From positions 682,001 to 746,000 of the forward strand of contig NZ_FNET01000001.1 in the NCBI RefSeq assembly GCF_900100275.1: a DNA stretch of 64,000 nucleotides, read 5' to 3'. Below are positions 9,471 through 20,123 of this stretch, one piece after another. The stretch is from Lentzea albidocapillata subsp. violacea. Its GTDB lineage: Bacteria > Actinomycetota > Actinomycetes > Mycobacteriales > Pseudonocardiaceae. How positions within the stretch are numbered: position 1 is the first letter of the stretch; each line of letters opens with the position of its first letter. The notes beneath the pieces are model-generated. The model was given only the letters and a program-made list of their open reading frames with translations. It had not been told where the DNA came from and searched no databases. The translations under genes were made by a program, and so were the position numbers.

Positions 9471-10340
9471 TCACCTCTCGTCCGACTGCGACCGGGCATG
9501 CAGGGCGTCGAGCACCACGGTGATCGCGGCGCGCGAGTCGCGGCGCACGGCTGCGGTGATCCTCCTCGTCACCGGAAGCTCTCTCGTGACCACGTCGAAC
9601 CTGCGGTCGACGGCCAGCGCGGGCAGCACCGCGACCGCCAGACCGGCCTCGACGTGCTTGAGCGTGAGCATGTAGTTGCTGAACCGGCCGACCACGCGTG
9701 GCTCGAACCCCGACTGGCGGCACAGGCGCGTCGCCAGCTTCGCCATGTACGAGCCGGGGATGTCGAACGCCCAGGGCTCGTCCTTGCACGCGGCGATGTC
9801 CGCCGCGGGGTGGTTCGGCGGCGTGACCAGCACGATCGGGTCCTGGCCGAGCGGCACCACGTCGATGTCGCCCGGTACCGGCAGCTCCACGAAGTCGGTG
9901 GTCGTGATGATCACGTCGACCTCCCCGGCGAGCAGCGCGGGCATGCTGGCGTGCGGTTCCAGCTCCACGATCTCGACGTCGAGGTGCGGGTGCCGGAGGG
10001 CCTGGATCGCGGGCACGGCGAGCGTGTGGATCGAGCTCTGGAACGCGCCGAGCCGGATGAGGCCCGACGGTTCGTCGTTCAGGCCTCGCAGCTCGGCCTC
10101 GACGGCGTCCATCTGGTCGAGGATCGACCGCGCCCTCCTGGCCAGGATCAGCCCGGCCGACGTGAGCCGGACGCGCCGCCCGGTCCGTTCGATCAACTGC
10201 GTGCGCGTCTCGCTCTCGAGTACCGCGAGCTGCTGGGACACGCTCGAAGCACTCAGGTTCGCGGCCTGCGCCACGGCCCGCACGGTGCCCAGCGCGTCGA
10301 GCTGGCTGAGCAGGCGCAGGCGCCACGGGTTCAGCGTCAT
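9471..10340 (-). CDS. dgdR: LysR-family regulator of dialkylglycine decarboxylase (DgdR-like)
   Basis: 289-residue LysR protein: N-terminal winged helix (about 1-62, TVRAVAQAANLSASSVSQQL) and a periplasmic-binding-like effector domain. It is transcribed divergently from a close dgdA homologue, with a 76-bp intergenic region. Burkholderia dgdR/dgdA has the same arrangement, where DgdR represses dgdA until 2-methylalanine is present. The symbol rests on that context more than on sequence identity. A TTCC-N13-GGAA inverted repeat lies between the two genes. Confidence 0.8.
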   Translation of the reverse strand: MTLNPWRLRLLSQLDALGTVRAVAQAANLSASSVSQQLAVLESETRTQLIERTGRRVRLTSAGLILARRARSILDQMDAVEAELRGLNDEPSGLIRLGAFQSSIHTLAVPAIQALRHPHLDVEIVELEPHASMPALLAGEVDVIITTTDFVELPVPGDIDVVPLGQDPIVLVTPPNHPAADIAACKDEPWAFDIPGSYMAKLATRLCRQSGFEPRVVGRFSNYMLTLKHVEAGLAVAVLPALAVDRRFDVVTRELPVTRRITAAVRRDSRAAITVVLDALHARSQSDER

Positions 10341-10352
10341 GCTGTGCAGTAT

Positions 10353-10373
10353 TTCCGAACAGCGAGCGTGGAA
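10353..10373. promoter_or_regulatory. putative LysR operator between dgdR and dgdA
   Basis: TTCC (10353-10356) and GGAA (10370-10373) form an interrupted inverted repeat in the divergent promoter region. Size and position fit a LysR-type recognition site. The motif is short, so this is only a candidate. Confidence 0.35.
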
Positions 10374-10407
10374 TTGTGAGATGGACCTGATGCTCGGCGA
10401 GTCCTAG

Positions 10408-11770
<1,363 letters not shown>

Positions 11771-11772
<2 letters not shown>

Positions 11773-11804
11773 ACCTGCCTCGGCTGGACGGTCGAGGCAG
11801 GTGG
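11771..11804 (+). terminator. strong hairpin terminator after dgdA repeats
   Basis: Perfect 12-bp stem CCACCTGCCTCG / CGAGGCAGGTGG with a 10-nt loop, starting in the last bases of the third dgdA-end repeat. It lies 26 bp before the histidine-kinase start and therefore insulates the two-component operon from dgdA. Confidence 0.8.
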
Positions 11805-11830
11805 TCGCGCCAGCTCCTAGGATCGGCCGG

Positions 11831-12847
11831 ATGGGGGAACTCCGCCGCAGGCCGCTCGTCATCGCCACCGTCGTCATGGTCGCCGCCGTGTTCGTCGTCA
11901 CGGGACGGATCATCGGCTTCGGCCGGGCGCTGCACCTGATCAGCGGGCCCGGCGTCGGCGAGACGTGGTTCGACCACCCGGTGTACACGGTCGCCGAGTC
12001 GGCGGTCGTGCTGGTTCTCGTGTTCGCGCACGCGTGGCGCACGCCGGTGCTCGTGGCCGTGCCGTCGATCCTGGCACTCGTGCTCGTCGTCGAACACGCC
12101 GCGTTCTACCGTCCGCACATTTCGCTGTCCCGCGCGGACGCCGTCCAGCTGATGCTGATCCTGAGCATCATCATGGTCGCCGGCGGCCTGCTGTTGCGGA
12201 TGCGGGAACGGTCACGGGCGGCGTTGGCAGCGGCCGCGGAGGAACGGGCCCGGCGCGACGAACGCCTCGACATGGCCCGGGAGCTGCACGACGTGGTGGC
12301 CCACCACGTCACGGGCATGCTGGTGCAGGCGCAGGCCGCGCTCGTGGTGGCGGCACAGGACAAGGACAAGGCGTGCGCCATGCTGCCGGGCATAGTCGAG
12401 GGCGGCACGGACGCGTTGGGGGCGATGAGCGCGATGGTCAGGACGTTGCGGGACAACGGGGCCGCCGGCGCGACCACCGATCTCACGGCCGACCTGCACC
12501 GGCTCGCGGAAAGGTCGGGCCTGCCGGTGCGGGCGAACGTCGAACTGACCGCGGACGTGCGGCCGGAGCTGGGACGATCGGTGCTGCGGCTCGTCCAGGA
12601 GGCGCTGACCAACGCCCGCAAGCACGCTTTCGACGCCACGAGCGTGGAGGTGGACGTGCGGCTGACCTCGGACCTGGTACTGCTGTCCGTTGTGGACAAC
12701 GGAACGGTGAGACCTTCGCATTCGGGCGGGTTCGGGTTGGTGGGTATGCGGGAACGGGTGCACGAGCTGGGCGGGCGGTTCTTCGCGGGCCCGACCGGAG
12801 AGGGCTGGCTGGTCACTGCAGAGCTGCCGCTGGAGGTGCGCGCGTGA
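11831..12847 (+). CDS. two-component sensor histidine kinase (NarL-type partner)
   Basis: About 338 residues. Four N-terminal membrane helices (within residues ~8-125) are followed by a HisKA_3 dimerisation domain with phosphoacceptor His in ARELHDVVAHHVTGM and a short HATPase_c domain (LVQEALTNARKHA, GGFGLVGMRERV). There is no extracellular sensor domain, so the signal is probably membrane-borne. ATG 11831 is preferred over GTG 11801 because the latter lies inside the terminator hairpin. The stop overlaps the regulator gene start (GTGA). Confidence 0.9.
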   Translation: MGELRRRPLVIATVVMVAAVFVVTGRIIGFGRALHLISGPGVGETWFDHPVYTVAESAVVLVLVFAHAWRTPVLVAVPSILALVLVVEHAAFYRPHISLSRADAVQLMLILSIIMVAGGLLLRMRERSRAALAAAAEERARRDERLDMARELHDVVAHHVTGMLVQAQAALVVAAQDKDKACAMLPGIVEGGTDALGAMSAMVRTLRDNGAAGATTDLTADLHRLAERSGLPVRANVELTADVRPELGRSVLRLVQEALTNARKHAFDATSVEVDVRLTSDLVLLSVVDNGTVRPSHSGGFGLVGMRERVHELGGRFFAGPTGEGWLVTAELPLEVRA

Positions 12848-13470
12848 TCTCCGTGCTCATCGCCGAGGACCAGGACATGGTGCGGGCCGGGTTCCGGCTG
12901 ATCCTGGAGGCGCAACCGGACATCAGCGTGGTCGCCGACGTCGCGGACGGGATCAGCGCGGTCCAGCGGGCTCGCGAGCTCGAGCCGCGGGTGTGCCTGG
13001 TGGACGTCCGGATGCCGGGGCTCGACGGCCTGGAGGTCACGCGGCAGCTCGCCCCGCACACCCGTGTCGTGGTCGTGACGACGTTCGACAGCGACGAGGT
13101 GCTGAACAAGGCGCTGGACCTGGGCGCGTGCGGGTTCCTCACGAAGGACGCGAGTCCCGGTCTGCTGGCCGAGGCCGTCAGGTCGGCGGCACGCGGCGAT
13201 GTCCTGGTGTCGCCCCAGGTGGTGCTGCGGGTGCTGCGCCGATCGGTGCCGCCGGTGGCGAGCGCCGATGCCCAGGTGCTGAACCCGCGTGAGCTGGACG
13301 TGGTGCGGCACGTCGCGAAAGGCCTGAGCAACAACGAGATCGCGGCCTCCCTGAAGGTCTCGGTGTCGTCGGTGAAGGCCTACCTGGCGTCGGTGCAGGC
13401 GAAGGTGGGGGCGCGCAACCGCGTCGAGATCGTCGCGTGGGCGTTCCGCGCGCACGTGGTGGCCGACTGA
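12844..13470 (+). CDS. NarL/FixJ-family response regulator
   Basis: 208 residues starting at GTG 12844 and overlapping the kinase by 4 bp. The receiver domain has the acidic pocket (IAEDQD), phospho-Asp in VCLVDVRMPGLDG and the Lys in FLTKDAS. The C-terminal LuxR helix-turn-helix reads LNPRELDVVRHVAKGLSNNEIAASLKV up to KVGARNRVEIV. It is the cognate partner of the upstream kinase. Targets unknown. Confidence 0.93.
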   Translation: MISVLIAEDQDMVRAGFRLILEAQPDISVVADVADGISAVQRARELEPRVCLVDVRMPGLDGLEVTRQLAPHTRVVVVTTFDSDEVLNKALDLGACGFLTKDASPGLLAEAVRSAARGDVLVSPQVVLRVLRRSVPPVASADAQVLNPRELDVVRHVAKGLSNNEIAASLKVSVSSVKAYLASVQAKVGARNRVEIVAWAFRAHVVAD

Positions 13471-13565
13471 CCATGGCCAGGTGGCCAGTTCGGCTCCGCG
13501 GGCTGCCTCAACGGCCATGATCTTCGTGCTCTCCGGCCGATCTGGCGGAACGCCGTCGCACAGCA

Positions 13566-14669
13566 GTGTTCTGTCCTGTGAGAAACCTCTGGGGCGCAAC
13601 GGTTGCCGGTCTGCTCGTCTGGGTCTTCGTACGGAGCTTCGGCACCGGTGTGCTGGACCTGCGCGTGTACCTCGCCGGCGGTGAGGCGTGGCTCGCCGGC
13701 ACCGACCTGTACACCGCCGGCTTCCACGGCCCGAGAGGACTGCCGTTCACCTATCCGCCCTTCGCGGCGATGGTCTTCGGCCTTCTGGCGCCACTTCCCC
13801 TGGCTCTGACGGCGGTTCTGTTCACGGCAGCGGGCATCGGTCTCTTCACGGCGGCGGCCCGCAGGTGGGCGGGTTTCGGCCTGGTCGCGCTGTGCCTGCT
13901 GCTCGAACCACTGCGGATCACTCTCGACATGGGCCAGGTCAACCTGATCCTGTTCGGCCTGGTCGCCGCCGACTGCCTGCTGCCGCGCACCCCGTGGCCA
14001 CGCGGCCTGCTCATCGGACTGGCCGCCGCGATCAAGCTGACCCCGGCGATCTTCGTGCTGTTCTTCCTGTCCCGCAAGCGATGGCGGCCCGCGCTGACCG
14101 CCGCGGCGGCGTTCGCGGGGTGCGGTCTGCTCGCCTGGGTCCTGGCACCGGGGCAGTCGAAGCAGTTCTGGTTCCACGCGATGCTCGACCCGGAACGCGT
14201 CGGCGGCCTCGCCTACAGCGCGAACCAGTCGTTGCGGGGCCTGTTGTTCCGGCTCGGGGCACCCGAGGCCGTGTGGTTCGCCGCCGTCGCGGCGGTGCTT
14301 GTGCTGACCGTCGTGCTGTTGCCCCGGCTGCGCGACGACCTCACCGCCGTCGTCGCGGTCGCGGCAGCGGGTCTGCTGATCTCGCCGGTGTCCTGGTCGC
14401 ACCACTGGGTGTGGATCGCGCCCGCGTTGCTGCTGGTGAACGGCCGCGTGCGGATCGCGGTCGCGGCGGTGTTCGCGGTCGGCCCGCACTGGCTGCTGCC
14501 CACGGCGGGCGACCGGGAACTGGCGTGGACGTGGTGGCAGCACGTCGTCGGCAACGCCTATGTCTGGCTGGGTCTCGCGTTCCTCGGCTGGTGCGCTTGG
14601 CGAAGTGTCGTGCGGGGCAAGGTTGAACGGGACTCCCGCCTGGAACCCCGTTCCGCCGTCGGCTTCTAG
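13566..14669 (+). CDS. GT87-family polyprenyl-phosphomannose-dependent mannosyltransferase
   Basis: About 367 residues with roughly ten membrane helices, of the GT-C type GT87/DUF2029 family. These enzymes add alpha-mannose to phosphatidylinositol mannosides or lipoglycans on the outer face of the membrane. Family motifs seen: FTYPPFAAMVFG, MGQVNLILFGLV, LAAAIKLTPAIFVLFF, YSANQSLRG and SPVSWSHHWVW. The start is GTG 13566 or GTG 13578; neither has a clear ribosome site. It stands alone, convergent with the next gene. Confidence 0.8.
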   Translation: MFCPVRNLWGATVAGLLVWVFVRSFGTGVLDLRVYLAGGEAWLAGTDLYTAGFHGPRGLPFTYPPFAAMVFGLLAPLPLALTAVLFTAAGIGLFTAAARRWAGFGLVALCLLLEPLRITLDMGQVNLILFGLVAADCLLPRTPWPRGLLIGLAAAIKLTPAIFVLFFLSRKRWRPALTAAAAFAGCGLLAWVLAPGQSKQFWFHAMLDPERVGGLAYSANQSLRGLLFRLGAPEAVWFAAVAAVLVLTVVLLPRLRDDLTAVVAVAAAGLLISPVSWSHHWVWIAPALLLVNGRVRIAVAAVFAVGPHWLLPTAGDRELAWTWWQHVVGNAYVWLGLAFLGWCAWRSVVRGKVERDSRLEPRSAVGF

Positions 14670-14705
14670 CGCGCGAACTGGAACCGGTTCATCGCCGCGG
14701 TCGTC

Positions 14706-15248
14706 CTAGCGGCACCAGGAGTCCACGGTCTCCACGAAGCCGGGGAACTCCTGGCGCGCGGCCGTCAGCACCTCAGCCGGGGTGCGCGGCTCGATCCCGG
14801 AGTACTTCTCCGCGACCGCACGCAGTTCCGCGTTCGGCACACCGCTGTCCGCCCCGAACTGGACGGCCTCCAGCGGCCCCACGCCGCCCGCGAGCAACCA
14901 GAGGAACTCGCCCAGGCTCGACGCGACGGGCCCGACCTCACCCTCCGACCCGAAGAACATGACGGGCTGTGCGGTCAGCGGCCCCTCCCGCACCAGCCAC
15001 AGCACGGCGAGCCCGCCGGTGCCGTCCTGCCCGAACGTCCGGAACGCGTCGCCGTCCAGGTCCTTGTTGCCCGTCCACGACCTGATCCAGTCGGTCGTCT
15101 CCGCCGCGGACTCGAACTCCTGGTACGGCTCGTAGTCGATGTTGCTCGGTGACGGTTCGTCGGTCTTCTCGTCGTACTCCCACGGGAAGCCGATGCCGCT
15201 GAGCGCGGTCAGCGCGGCGGGGAAGGCGCGGTCGTCAGTGATCTGCAC
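14706..15248 (-). CDS. SUKH/SMI1-like hypothetical protein
   Basis: 180-residue acidic soluble protein without signal peptide or membrane helix. The stretch FGQDGTGGLAVLWLV followed by PVMFFGSEGEVG and LGEFLWLLAGG resembles SUKH (SMI1/KNR4) proteins, many of which are immunity proteins of polymorphic toxins. No toxin gene is adjacent, so a housekeeping role is equally possible. Assignment is by pattern only. Confidence 0.55.
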   Translation of the reverse strand: MQITDDRAFPAALTALSGIGFPWEYDEKTDEPSPSNIDYEPYQEFESAAETTDWIRSWTGNKDLDGDAFRTFGQDGTGGLAVLWLVREGPLTAQPVMFFGSEGEVGPVASSLGEFLWLLAGGVGPLEAVQFGADSGVPNAELRAVAEKYSGIEPRTPAEVLTAARQEFPGFVETVDSWCR

Positions 15249-15311
15249 GCGCGCACGCTACTTCAACAACTCGGCTCTCGATCGCGTCTTGGAGCAGGAG
15301 AGGAGTCCGAC

Positions 15312-15695
15312 ATGCCTATGCCCAGATGGTGGGGCCACATCAACAAGCGCCTGTTCAACCCGCGCGCGGTGAAGAGCGGCAAGTGGGCGGTGCTCACCCA
15401 CGTCGGCCGCAGCTCGGGAATGCCCTACCGCACCCCGATGGAGGCGCACCCGGTCGAGGGCGGCTACCTGGTCGTCCTGGTCTACGGCTCGCGTTCGGAC
15501 TGGGTCCGCAACGTCCTGGCGGCCGGGCGGGCGAAGCTCACGATCAACGGCGAGGAGGTCGAGGTGACCGCGCCGCGCGTGGTGAGCGAGGCGGAGGCGT
15601 TCGAGGCGCTCGCCGTCGACGTGAAACGGCCACCCAAGGCGCTTCGCATCACCGAGTTCCTCCGGATGGACACAGCCCTGGAGCGGGACGGGTGA
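15312..15695 (+). CDS. Ddn-family deazaflavin (F420)-dependent nitroreductase-like protein
   Basis: 127 residues. Split beta-barrel fold of the Ddn/F420H2-dependent quinone reductase family, recognised by KWAVLTHVGRSSGMPYRTP and the following beta strands. Such enzymes use reduced F420 to reduce quinones or nitro compounds. The ATG follows GGAGAGGAG by 7-8 bases. It is divergent from the SUKH-like gene. Substrate unknown. Confidence 0.82.
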   Translation: MPMPRWWGHINKRLFNPRAVKSGKWAVLTHVGRSSGMPYRTPMEAHPVEGGYLVVLVYGSRSDWVRNVLAAGRAKLTINGEEVEVTAPRVVSEAEAFEALAVDVKRPPKALRITEFLRMDTALERDG

Positions 15696-15758
15696 TCCAG
15701 GCGATCGGCGACCTGCCCGCTGCCGATATCGTCCTGATCATCTGATCGGGAGGGTGCC

Positions 15759-16688
15759 GTGCCGGGGTTCGTCGCGGGCTTGGAACGTCACCAGGTCGCC
15801 GTCTACCTCGGCGCGTTGGCGGCGGGAGGGGTGGCCGGCTGGGCGGCCCCCAACGCCGGCCCTGCCCTCGAACACGCCATCAATCCCGTGCTGGCGGTCC
15901 TGCTGTACGTGACGTTCCTGCAGGTCCCGGTGGCCGAACTCGGGCGCTCGGTGCGGGCCGGCCGGTTCCTCGGGGCCGCTCTCGTCGTGAACTTCGTGGT
16001 GGTGCCGCTGGTGGTGGCCACGCTCTTCACGTTCCTGCCGGACGATCAGGCCGTGCGGCTGGGCGTGCTGTTGGTTCTCCTCACACCGTGCGTCGACTAC
16101 GTGATCGTGTTCAGCGGACTGGCCGGCGGTGACAGCCGGCGCCTGCTCGCCGCCACGCCGTTGCTGCTGCTCGCGCAGATGGTGCTGCTGCCCGGTTACC
16201 TGTGGCTCTTCCTCGGCTCTGACCTCGCCATCGTCGAACCCGGGCCGTTCGTGGAGGCGTTCGTCGTGCTGATCGTGGTCCCGCTGACGCTGGCGTGGCT
16301 CACCCAGGCGCGGGCGGGGCGGATCATCGGCGCGATCAGCACCACGATGGTGCCGTTGATGGCCGCGACCCTGTTCACGGTGGTCGCGTCGCAGGTGCCG
16401 AAGCTCGGCGACGACCTGCCGCAGGTCGCGCGGGTGGTGCCGTTCTACGTGGTGTTCCTCGTGGTCATGGCCTTCGCCGGGCCGGCCGTCGCCAAGGTGT
16501 TCCGCCTGGACGTGGCTTCGGGTCGCGCGATCGTGTTCACGGGGGCCACGCGCAACTCGCTGGTGGTGCTGCCGCTGGCGCTGGCGTTGCCCGGTGACGT
16601 CGCCGGGGTTGTGGTGGTGACGCAGACGTTGGTGGAGGTGGTCGGCATGGTCATCTATGTGCGGGTGGTGCCGCGGTTGCTGCCGTGA
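15759..16688 (+). CDS. arsenite-efflux/bile-acid-symporter superfamily transporter
   Basis: 309 residues, about ten hydrophobic helices, with the ACR3/BART superfamily features LLTPCVDYVIVFSGLAGG (cysteine in helix 4) and GATRNSLVVLPLALALP (helix 9). The GTG start follows GGGAGGG. It probably exports arsenite or carries an organic anion. No arsR or arsC lies beside it, so the arsenic role is uncertain. Confidence 0.75.
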   Translation: MPGFVAGLERHQVAVYLGALAAGGVAGWAAPNAGPALEHAINPVLAVLLYVTFLQVPVAELGRSVRAGRFLGAALVVNFVVVPLVVATLFTFLPDDQAVRLGVLLVLLTPCVDYVIVFSGLAGGDSRRLLAATPLLLLAQMVLLPGYLWLFLGSDLAIVEPGPFVEAFVVLIVVPLTLAWLTQARAGRIIGAISTTMVPLMAATLFTVVASQVPKLGDDLPQVARVVPFYVVFLVVMAFAGPAVAKVFRLDVASGRAIVFTGATRNSLVVLPLALALPGDVAGVVVVTQTLVEVVGMVIYVRVVPRLLP

Positions 16689-16742
16689 GCCGGTCAGGAA
16701 TCGAGAAGCACCGGCCCCGGGGTGGCGCCTAGCGTTTCCGGC

Positions 16743-17369
16743 ATGACCTCATTCGACGCGATCACCCTCGAAGTGGCCGACCTCGCGGCCGCCGAACGCT
16801 TCTACGCCAACGCTTTCGGGCTCGGTTCCCGGCTGCGCCTGCGGGCCTCGCAGGAACCGGCCACCGGCTTCCGCGGCTTCACGCTGTCCCTCACGGTGGC
16901 GCAGCCCGCGGACGTCGACCTGTTGATCGGCGGCGCGCTCGACGCCGGCGCGACGGTGCTCAAGCCCGCCGGGAAGTCGATGTGGGGCTACGGCGGGGTC
17001 GTGCAGGCGCCGGACGGCACCATCTGGAAGGTCGCGACCTCGGCGAAGAAGAACACCGGACCGGCCACCGGGCAGATCGGCGACGTCGTGCTGCTGCTCG
17101 GCGCGACGGACATTGCCGCGAGCAGGCAGTGCTACGTGGACCAGGGCTTCACCGTGGAGAAGAGCTTCGGCCGCATGTACGTCCAGTTCGCCGCGGCCGG
17201 CACCGTGAAGCTGGGGCTGTACCGGCGGCGTGCGCTCGCCAAGGACGCCGGGGTGGCGCCCGAGGGTTCGGGTTCGCACCGCATCGTGATGATCGGCGCC
17301 GGCGACTTCACCGACCCCGACGGGTTCGCGTGGGCGTCAGGGCAGCCGGCCGGCCAGCTCGGCGCGTGA
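16743..17369 (+). CDS. VOC/glyoxalase-fold protein with two domains
   Basis: About 208 residues from ATG 16743. Two vicinal-oxygen-chelate halves are visible: the first starts MTSFDAITLEVADLAAAERFYANAFGLG split across the N-terminus, the second around GDVVLLLGATDIAASRQCYVDQG. Typical partners of this fold bind metals or small molecules. The gene end overlaps the 3' end of the convergent LAL regulator gene by 33 bp. Specific function unknown. Confidence 0.75.
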   Translation: MTSFDAITLEVADLAAAERFYANAFGLGSRLRLRASQEPATGFRGFTLSLTVAQPADVDLLIGGALDAGATVLKPAGKSMWGYGGVVQAPDGTIWKVATSAKKNTGPATGQIGDVVLLLGATDIAASRQCYVDQGFTVEKSFGRMYVQFAAAGTVKLGLYRRRALAKDAGVAPEGSGSHRIVMIGAGDFTDPDGFAWASGQPAGQLGA

Positions 17370-20090
17370 GCGGATGCCGAGCTTCGTGTAGACCTTGCGC
17401 AGGTGGTACTCGATGGTCTTCGGGCTCAGGAACAACGCGGCGGCGACCTCGCGGGTGGTCTTGCCCTCCGCGAGCAGGAGTGAGACCTGCAACTCCTGCG
17501 GGGTAAGGGTTTCGCCCTGGGCGCGACGGTTGATCGTCTCGCCCGTCGCGCCGAGTTCGACCGCGGCGAGGTCCGCCCACCGGGCCGCACGCAGGTTCTC
17601 GAACGTCTTTAGCGCGGCGTGCAGGTGCGGCCGGGCGTCCACCCGCCGCCGGGCGCGGCGCAGGCGGGCACCGTAGGCGAGCCGGGTGCGCGCGGTCTCG
17701 AAGTCGTCCAAAGTCCTGTGGTGCAAAGCCAGAGACGCCTCGAAGTGGCTGTCGAAGCCGTCCTGGCTGAGCATGCCCAAGGTCCGTTCGGCGCGTCCCA
17801 TGGCCCACGGCTCGCCCTTCGCGGCTGCCTCGGACCGGTAGCGCCGGGCCACGACCACGGCCTCGTCGCGCCTGCCCAGCCGCACCAGCGCGTCCGCGAG
17901 TTCGGGAGCGGGGGAGAGGTCGGGATCGGTGAGCTGGAGCCCGTCGAGCAACGCCGCCAGTTCCTCGAGGTGGGTGAGCGCGCCGGTCGCGTTGCCCAGC
18001 CCCAGTTCCAGCTCTCCCAACGCGAACAACGACCAGACCCGGCCGATGTGGATGTCGCGGGCACGGCAGATCGGCAGCGCTTCCGCGACGAGTGCCCGGC
18101 ACCGTTCCTCGTCGCCCAGCCGTGCCCGCAACCAGGCGAGACCGGCCAGGCACATCGCGAGGTCGGTCTCCTGGCCGGTCTCGCGCGCCAGCCGGGTGGC
18201 CTCGTCGTAGGTCGCTTCGGCGCGGACCCACTGGTTCGTTGTCGCCTCGTCCCGCGCGACATGGAACAGCAAGGCGGGCAACGTTCCCACGGCGGCCTGC
18301 TCCCGGACGTCCGCGACGATGCGGCGGAGGTCCGCGCCGGAGTCCGCGTCGCGCAGGAACAACGGCCCGATCATCAGCCACGACAGCCTGCGCCGGTCCT
18401 CACGGAGTAGCCCGGACGAGCCGAGCAGGTCGACCGCGGCCCGGATCTGGTCGGCGCCACCGCGGTTGGCGAGGATCCGCGCGACGCCCGCCGCCATCTG
18501 ACCCAGCCCCCGCGCACGAGCGGACGTCACCTGGTGCAGCAGCTGCTCGATCTCGTGCGCCAGCTCGACCCCGGTCGTGGTGTCGCCGAGGTAGAAGCAC
18601 GCGCTCACGGCGTCCGCCAGCAGCAGGACGCCCGCGTCGGCGGTCGCGGACCCCGTGGCGGCGATTCGGCAGAGGTCGCGCGCCTCGGTCAGCGAACCGG
18701 TACGCGCCGCGATCGCCGCACGCAGTTCGACGGCCCGCAGCCGTGCCTCCTGTTCGTGCAGGTCACCGGCCTCGTCCAGCAACGAGACGGACCGTCTCGT
18801 CTCGCCGGCCAGCCATGCCGACTCCGCCGCGGCGACGCACAACGAGGCATGCTGCCGGACGTCCGGGCTCAGCCGCGCAGCTCGTCCGTAGGCGGCCGCG
18901 GCGACGTCGTAGGCGCTCCGTTCGTGCGCTCGCCTCGCCGCCTGGACGAGAAGATCGGCGACGCGGGCGTCCGGGCTGACGGCTGCCTCGGCGAGGTGCC
19001 AGGCGTGCCGGTCGGCGTCGCCGGGACCGATCGCCTCGGCAACGGCGCGGTGGATCGATCTGCGGCGCCGCGGATCCGCGTCCCCGTAGACGGCCGCACG
19101 GATCAGCGGATGCCGGAACTCGACGCGGCCGTCCGCCATCCGCACGAGCCCGGCGCTCTCGGCCTCGGCCAGCGAGTCCACGGCGACCCCGAGCACCCGG
19201 CACGCATCGGCCACCACCCGCAGATCGGTCCCGGCCACCGAGGCCACCTCGAGCGCCGCCAGTCCCGCCTCGCCGAGCGACCGCGCCTGGGCGGCGAACT
19301 CGTGGGCCAGCGCCGCCGACACCGGCAGCGGCGCCTCGGGCGAGACATGCGCCATCCGGTGCGCCCCAGCGGCCAGTTCGATCAGCGCGAGCGGGTTCCC
19401 GGCCGTCGCCCGGTGCAGCCGCGCGATCAGTTCGGGCGACGCGGCCACGCCGGACCGGCTCGACACCAGCTCACCCGCGGCGGCGAGGTCGATACCGGCC
19501 AGCGGCAGCGTGGGCAACGGCGGATCCGGCGATCGCGTGGTGGCCAGCAGCACGATCGGATCGGCCGCGAGCCGGCGCGCCGCGAACGCCAGCGCGTCCG
19601 CCGACGGCCGGTCGACCAGATGCAGGTCGTCGAGCAGCACCGCGACCGGCCGGTCCTCGGCGAACCGGCAGAGCAGGCTCAGCGTGGCGGCCCCGACCGC
19701 GAACCGGTCGACGGCGGGCCCGGACCGCAGCGCGAGCGCGACGGACAACGCCTGTGCCTGGGGCCCCGGGATCTCGTCCAGGCGGTCCAGCGCGGGCCGC
19801 AAGACCTGGTGCAGGGCACCGAACGGGATCTCGCGCTCGGGTTCGCTCCCCGCCGCCTGCAGGACGTGCATCCCGGTGGCGCACCCGGCCGCGAACCGCA
19901 GCAGCGCGGTCTTGCCGACCCCGGGCTCGCCGGTGACGGCGAGCGCGCCACCGTGCCCGAGCCGGGCGCTCGCCACGAGCCGCTCGACCTGTCGACGCTC
20001 GGACTCGCGTCCTATCAGCACACGGGGCAGTGTAGGCAGACCGAGGTAACTAGGTGGGGCACCTGATGCGACTGTCCCGTTGGCGCTCAT
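17337..20090 (-). CDS. LAL-family (large ATP-binding LuxR) transcriptional regulator
   Basis: 917 residues. N-terminal AAA-like NTPase with Walker A TGEPGVGKTALL (about residue 54) and Walker B VAVLLDDLHLVD. A long helical/TPR middle region follows, then a C-terminal LuxR helix-turn-helix (LTPQELQVSLLLAEGKTTREVAAALFLSPKTIEYHL). The MalT-like layout fits regulators of specialised metabolism. ATG 20090 gives a 23-residue lead before VLIGRESER; a GTG at 20021 is an alternative. It is divergent from the methyltransferase gene 33 bp away and probably regulates that operon. Confidence 0.9.
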   Translation of the reverse strand: MSANGTVASGAPPSYLGLPTLPRVLIGRESERRQVERLVASARLGHGGALAVTGEPGVGKTALLRFAAGCATGMHVLQAAGSEPEREIPFGALHQVLRPALDRLDEIPGPQAQALSVALALRSGPAVDRFAVGAATLSLLCRFAEDRPVAVLLDDLHLVDRPSADALAFAARRLAADPIVLLATTRSPDPPLPTLPLAGIDLAAAGELVSSRSGVAASPELIARLHRATAGNPLALIELAAGAHRMAHVSPEAPLPVSAALAHEFAAQARSLGEAGLAALEVASVAGTDLRVVADACRVLGVAVDSLAEAESAGLVRMADGRVEFRHPLIRAAVYGDADPRRRRSIHRAVAEAIGPGDADRHAWHLAEAAVSPDARVADLLVQAARRAHERSAYDVAAAAYGRAARLSPDVRQHASLCVAAAESAWLAGETRRSVSLLDEAGDLHEQEARLRAVELRAAIAARTGSLTEARDLCRIAATGSATADAGVLLLADAVSACFYLGDTTTGVELAHEIEQLLHQVTSARARGLGQMAAGVARILANRGGADQIRAAVDLLGSSGLLREDRRRLSWLMIGPLFLRDADSGADLRRIVADVREQAAVGTLPALLFHVARDEATTNQWVRAEATYDEATRLARETGQETDLAMCLAGLAWLRARLGDEERCRALVAEALPICRARDIHIGRVWSLFALGELELGLGNATGALTHLEELAALLDGLQLTDPDLSPAPELADALVRLGRRDEAVVVARRYRSEAAAKGEPWAMGRAERTLGMLSQDGFDSHFEASLALHHRTLDDFETARTRLAYGARLRRARRRVDARPHLHAALKTFENLRAARWADLAAVELGATGETINRRAQGETLTPQELQVSLLLAEGKTTREVAAALFLSPKTIEYHLRKVYTKLGIRSRAELAGRLP

Positions 20091-20123
20091 AGGTTCCGAC
20101 CCTCACTCAGGAGGGAAGAGCAC

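Noticed and set aside
6436-9675. 1079-codon plus-strand open frame opposite the AfsR-like gene
   Set aside because: Same shadow effect; the minus strand has clear wHTH, BTAD and P-loop motifs.
15692-15745. 17-codon ORF starting GTG between the Ddn-like and transporter genes
   Set aside because: Overlaps the Ddn stop but has no ribosome site or distinctive content; probably spacer.
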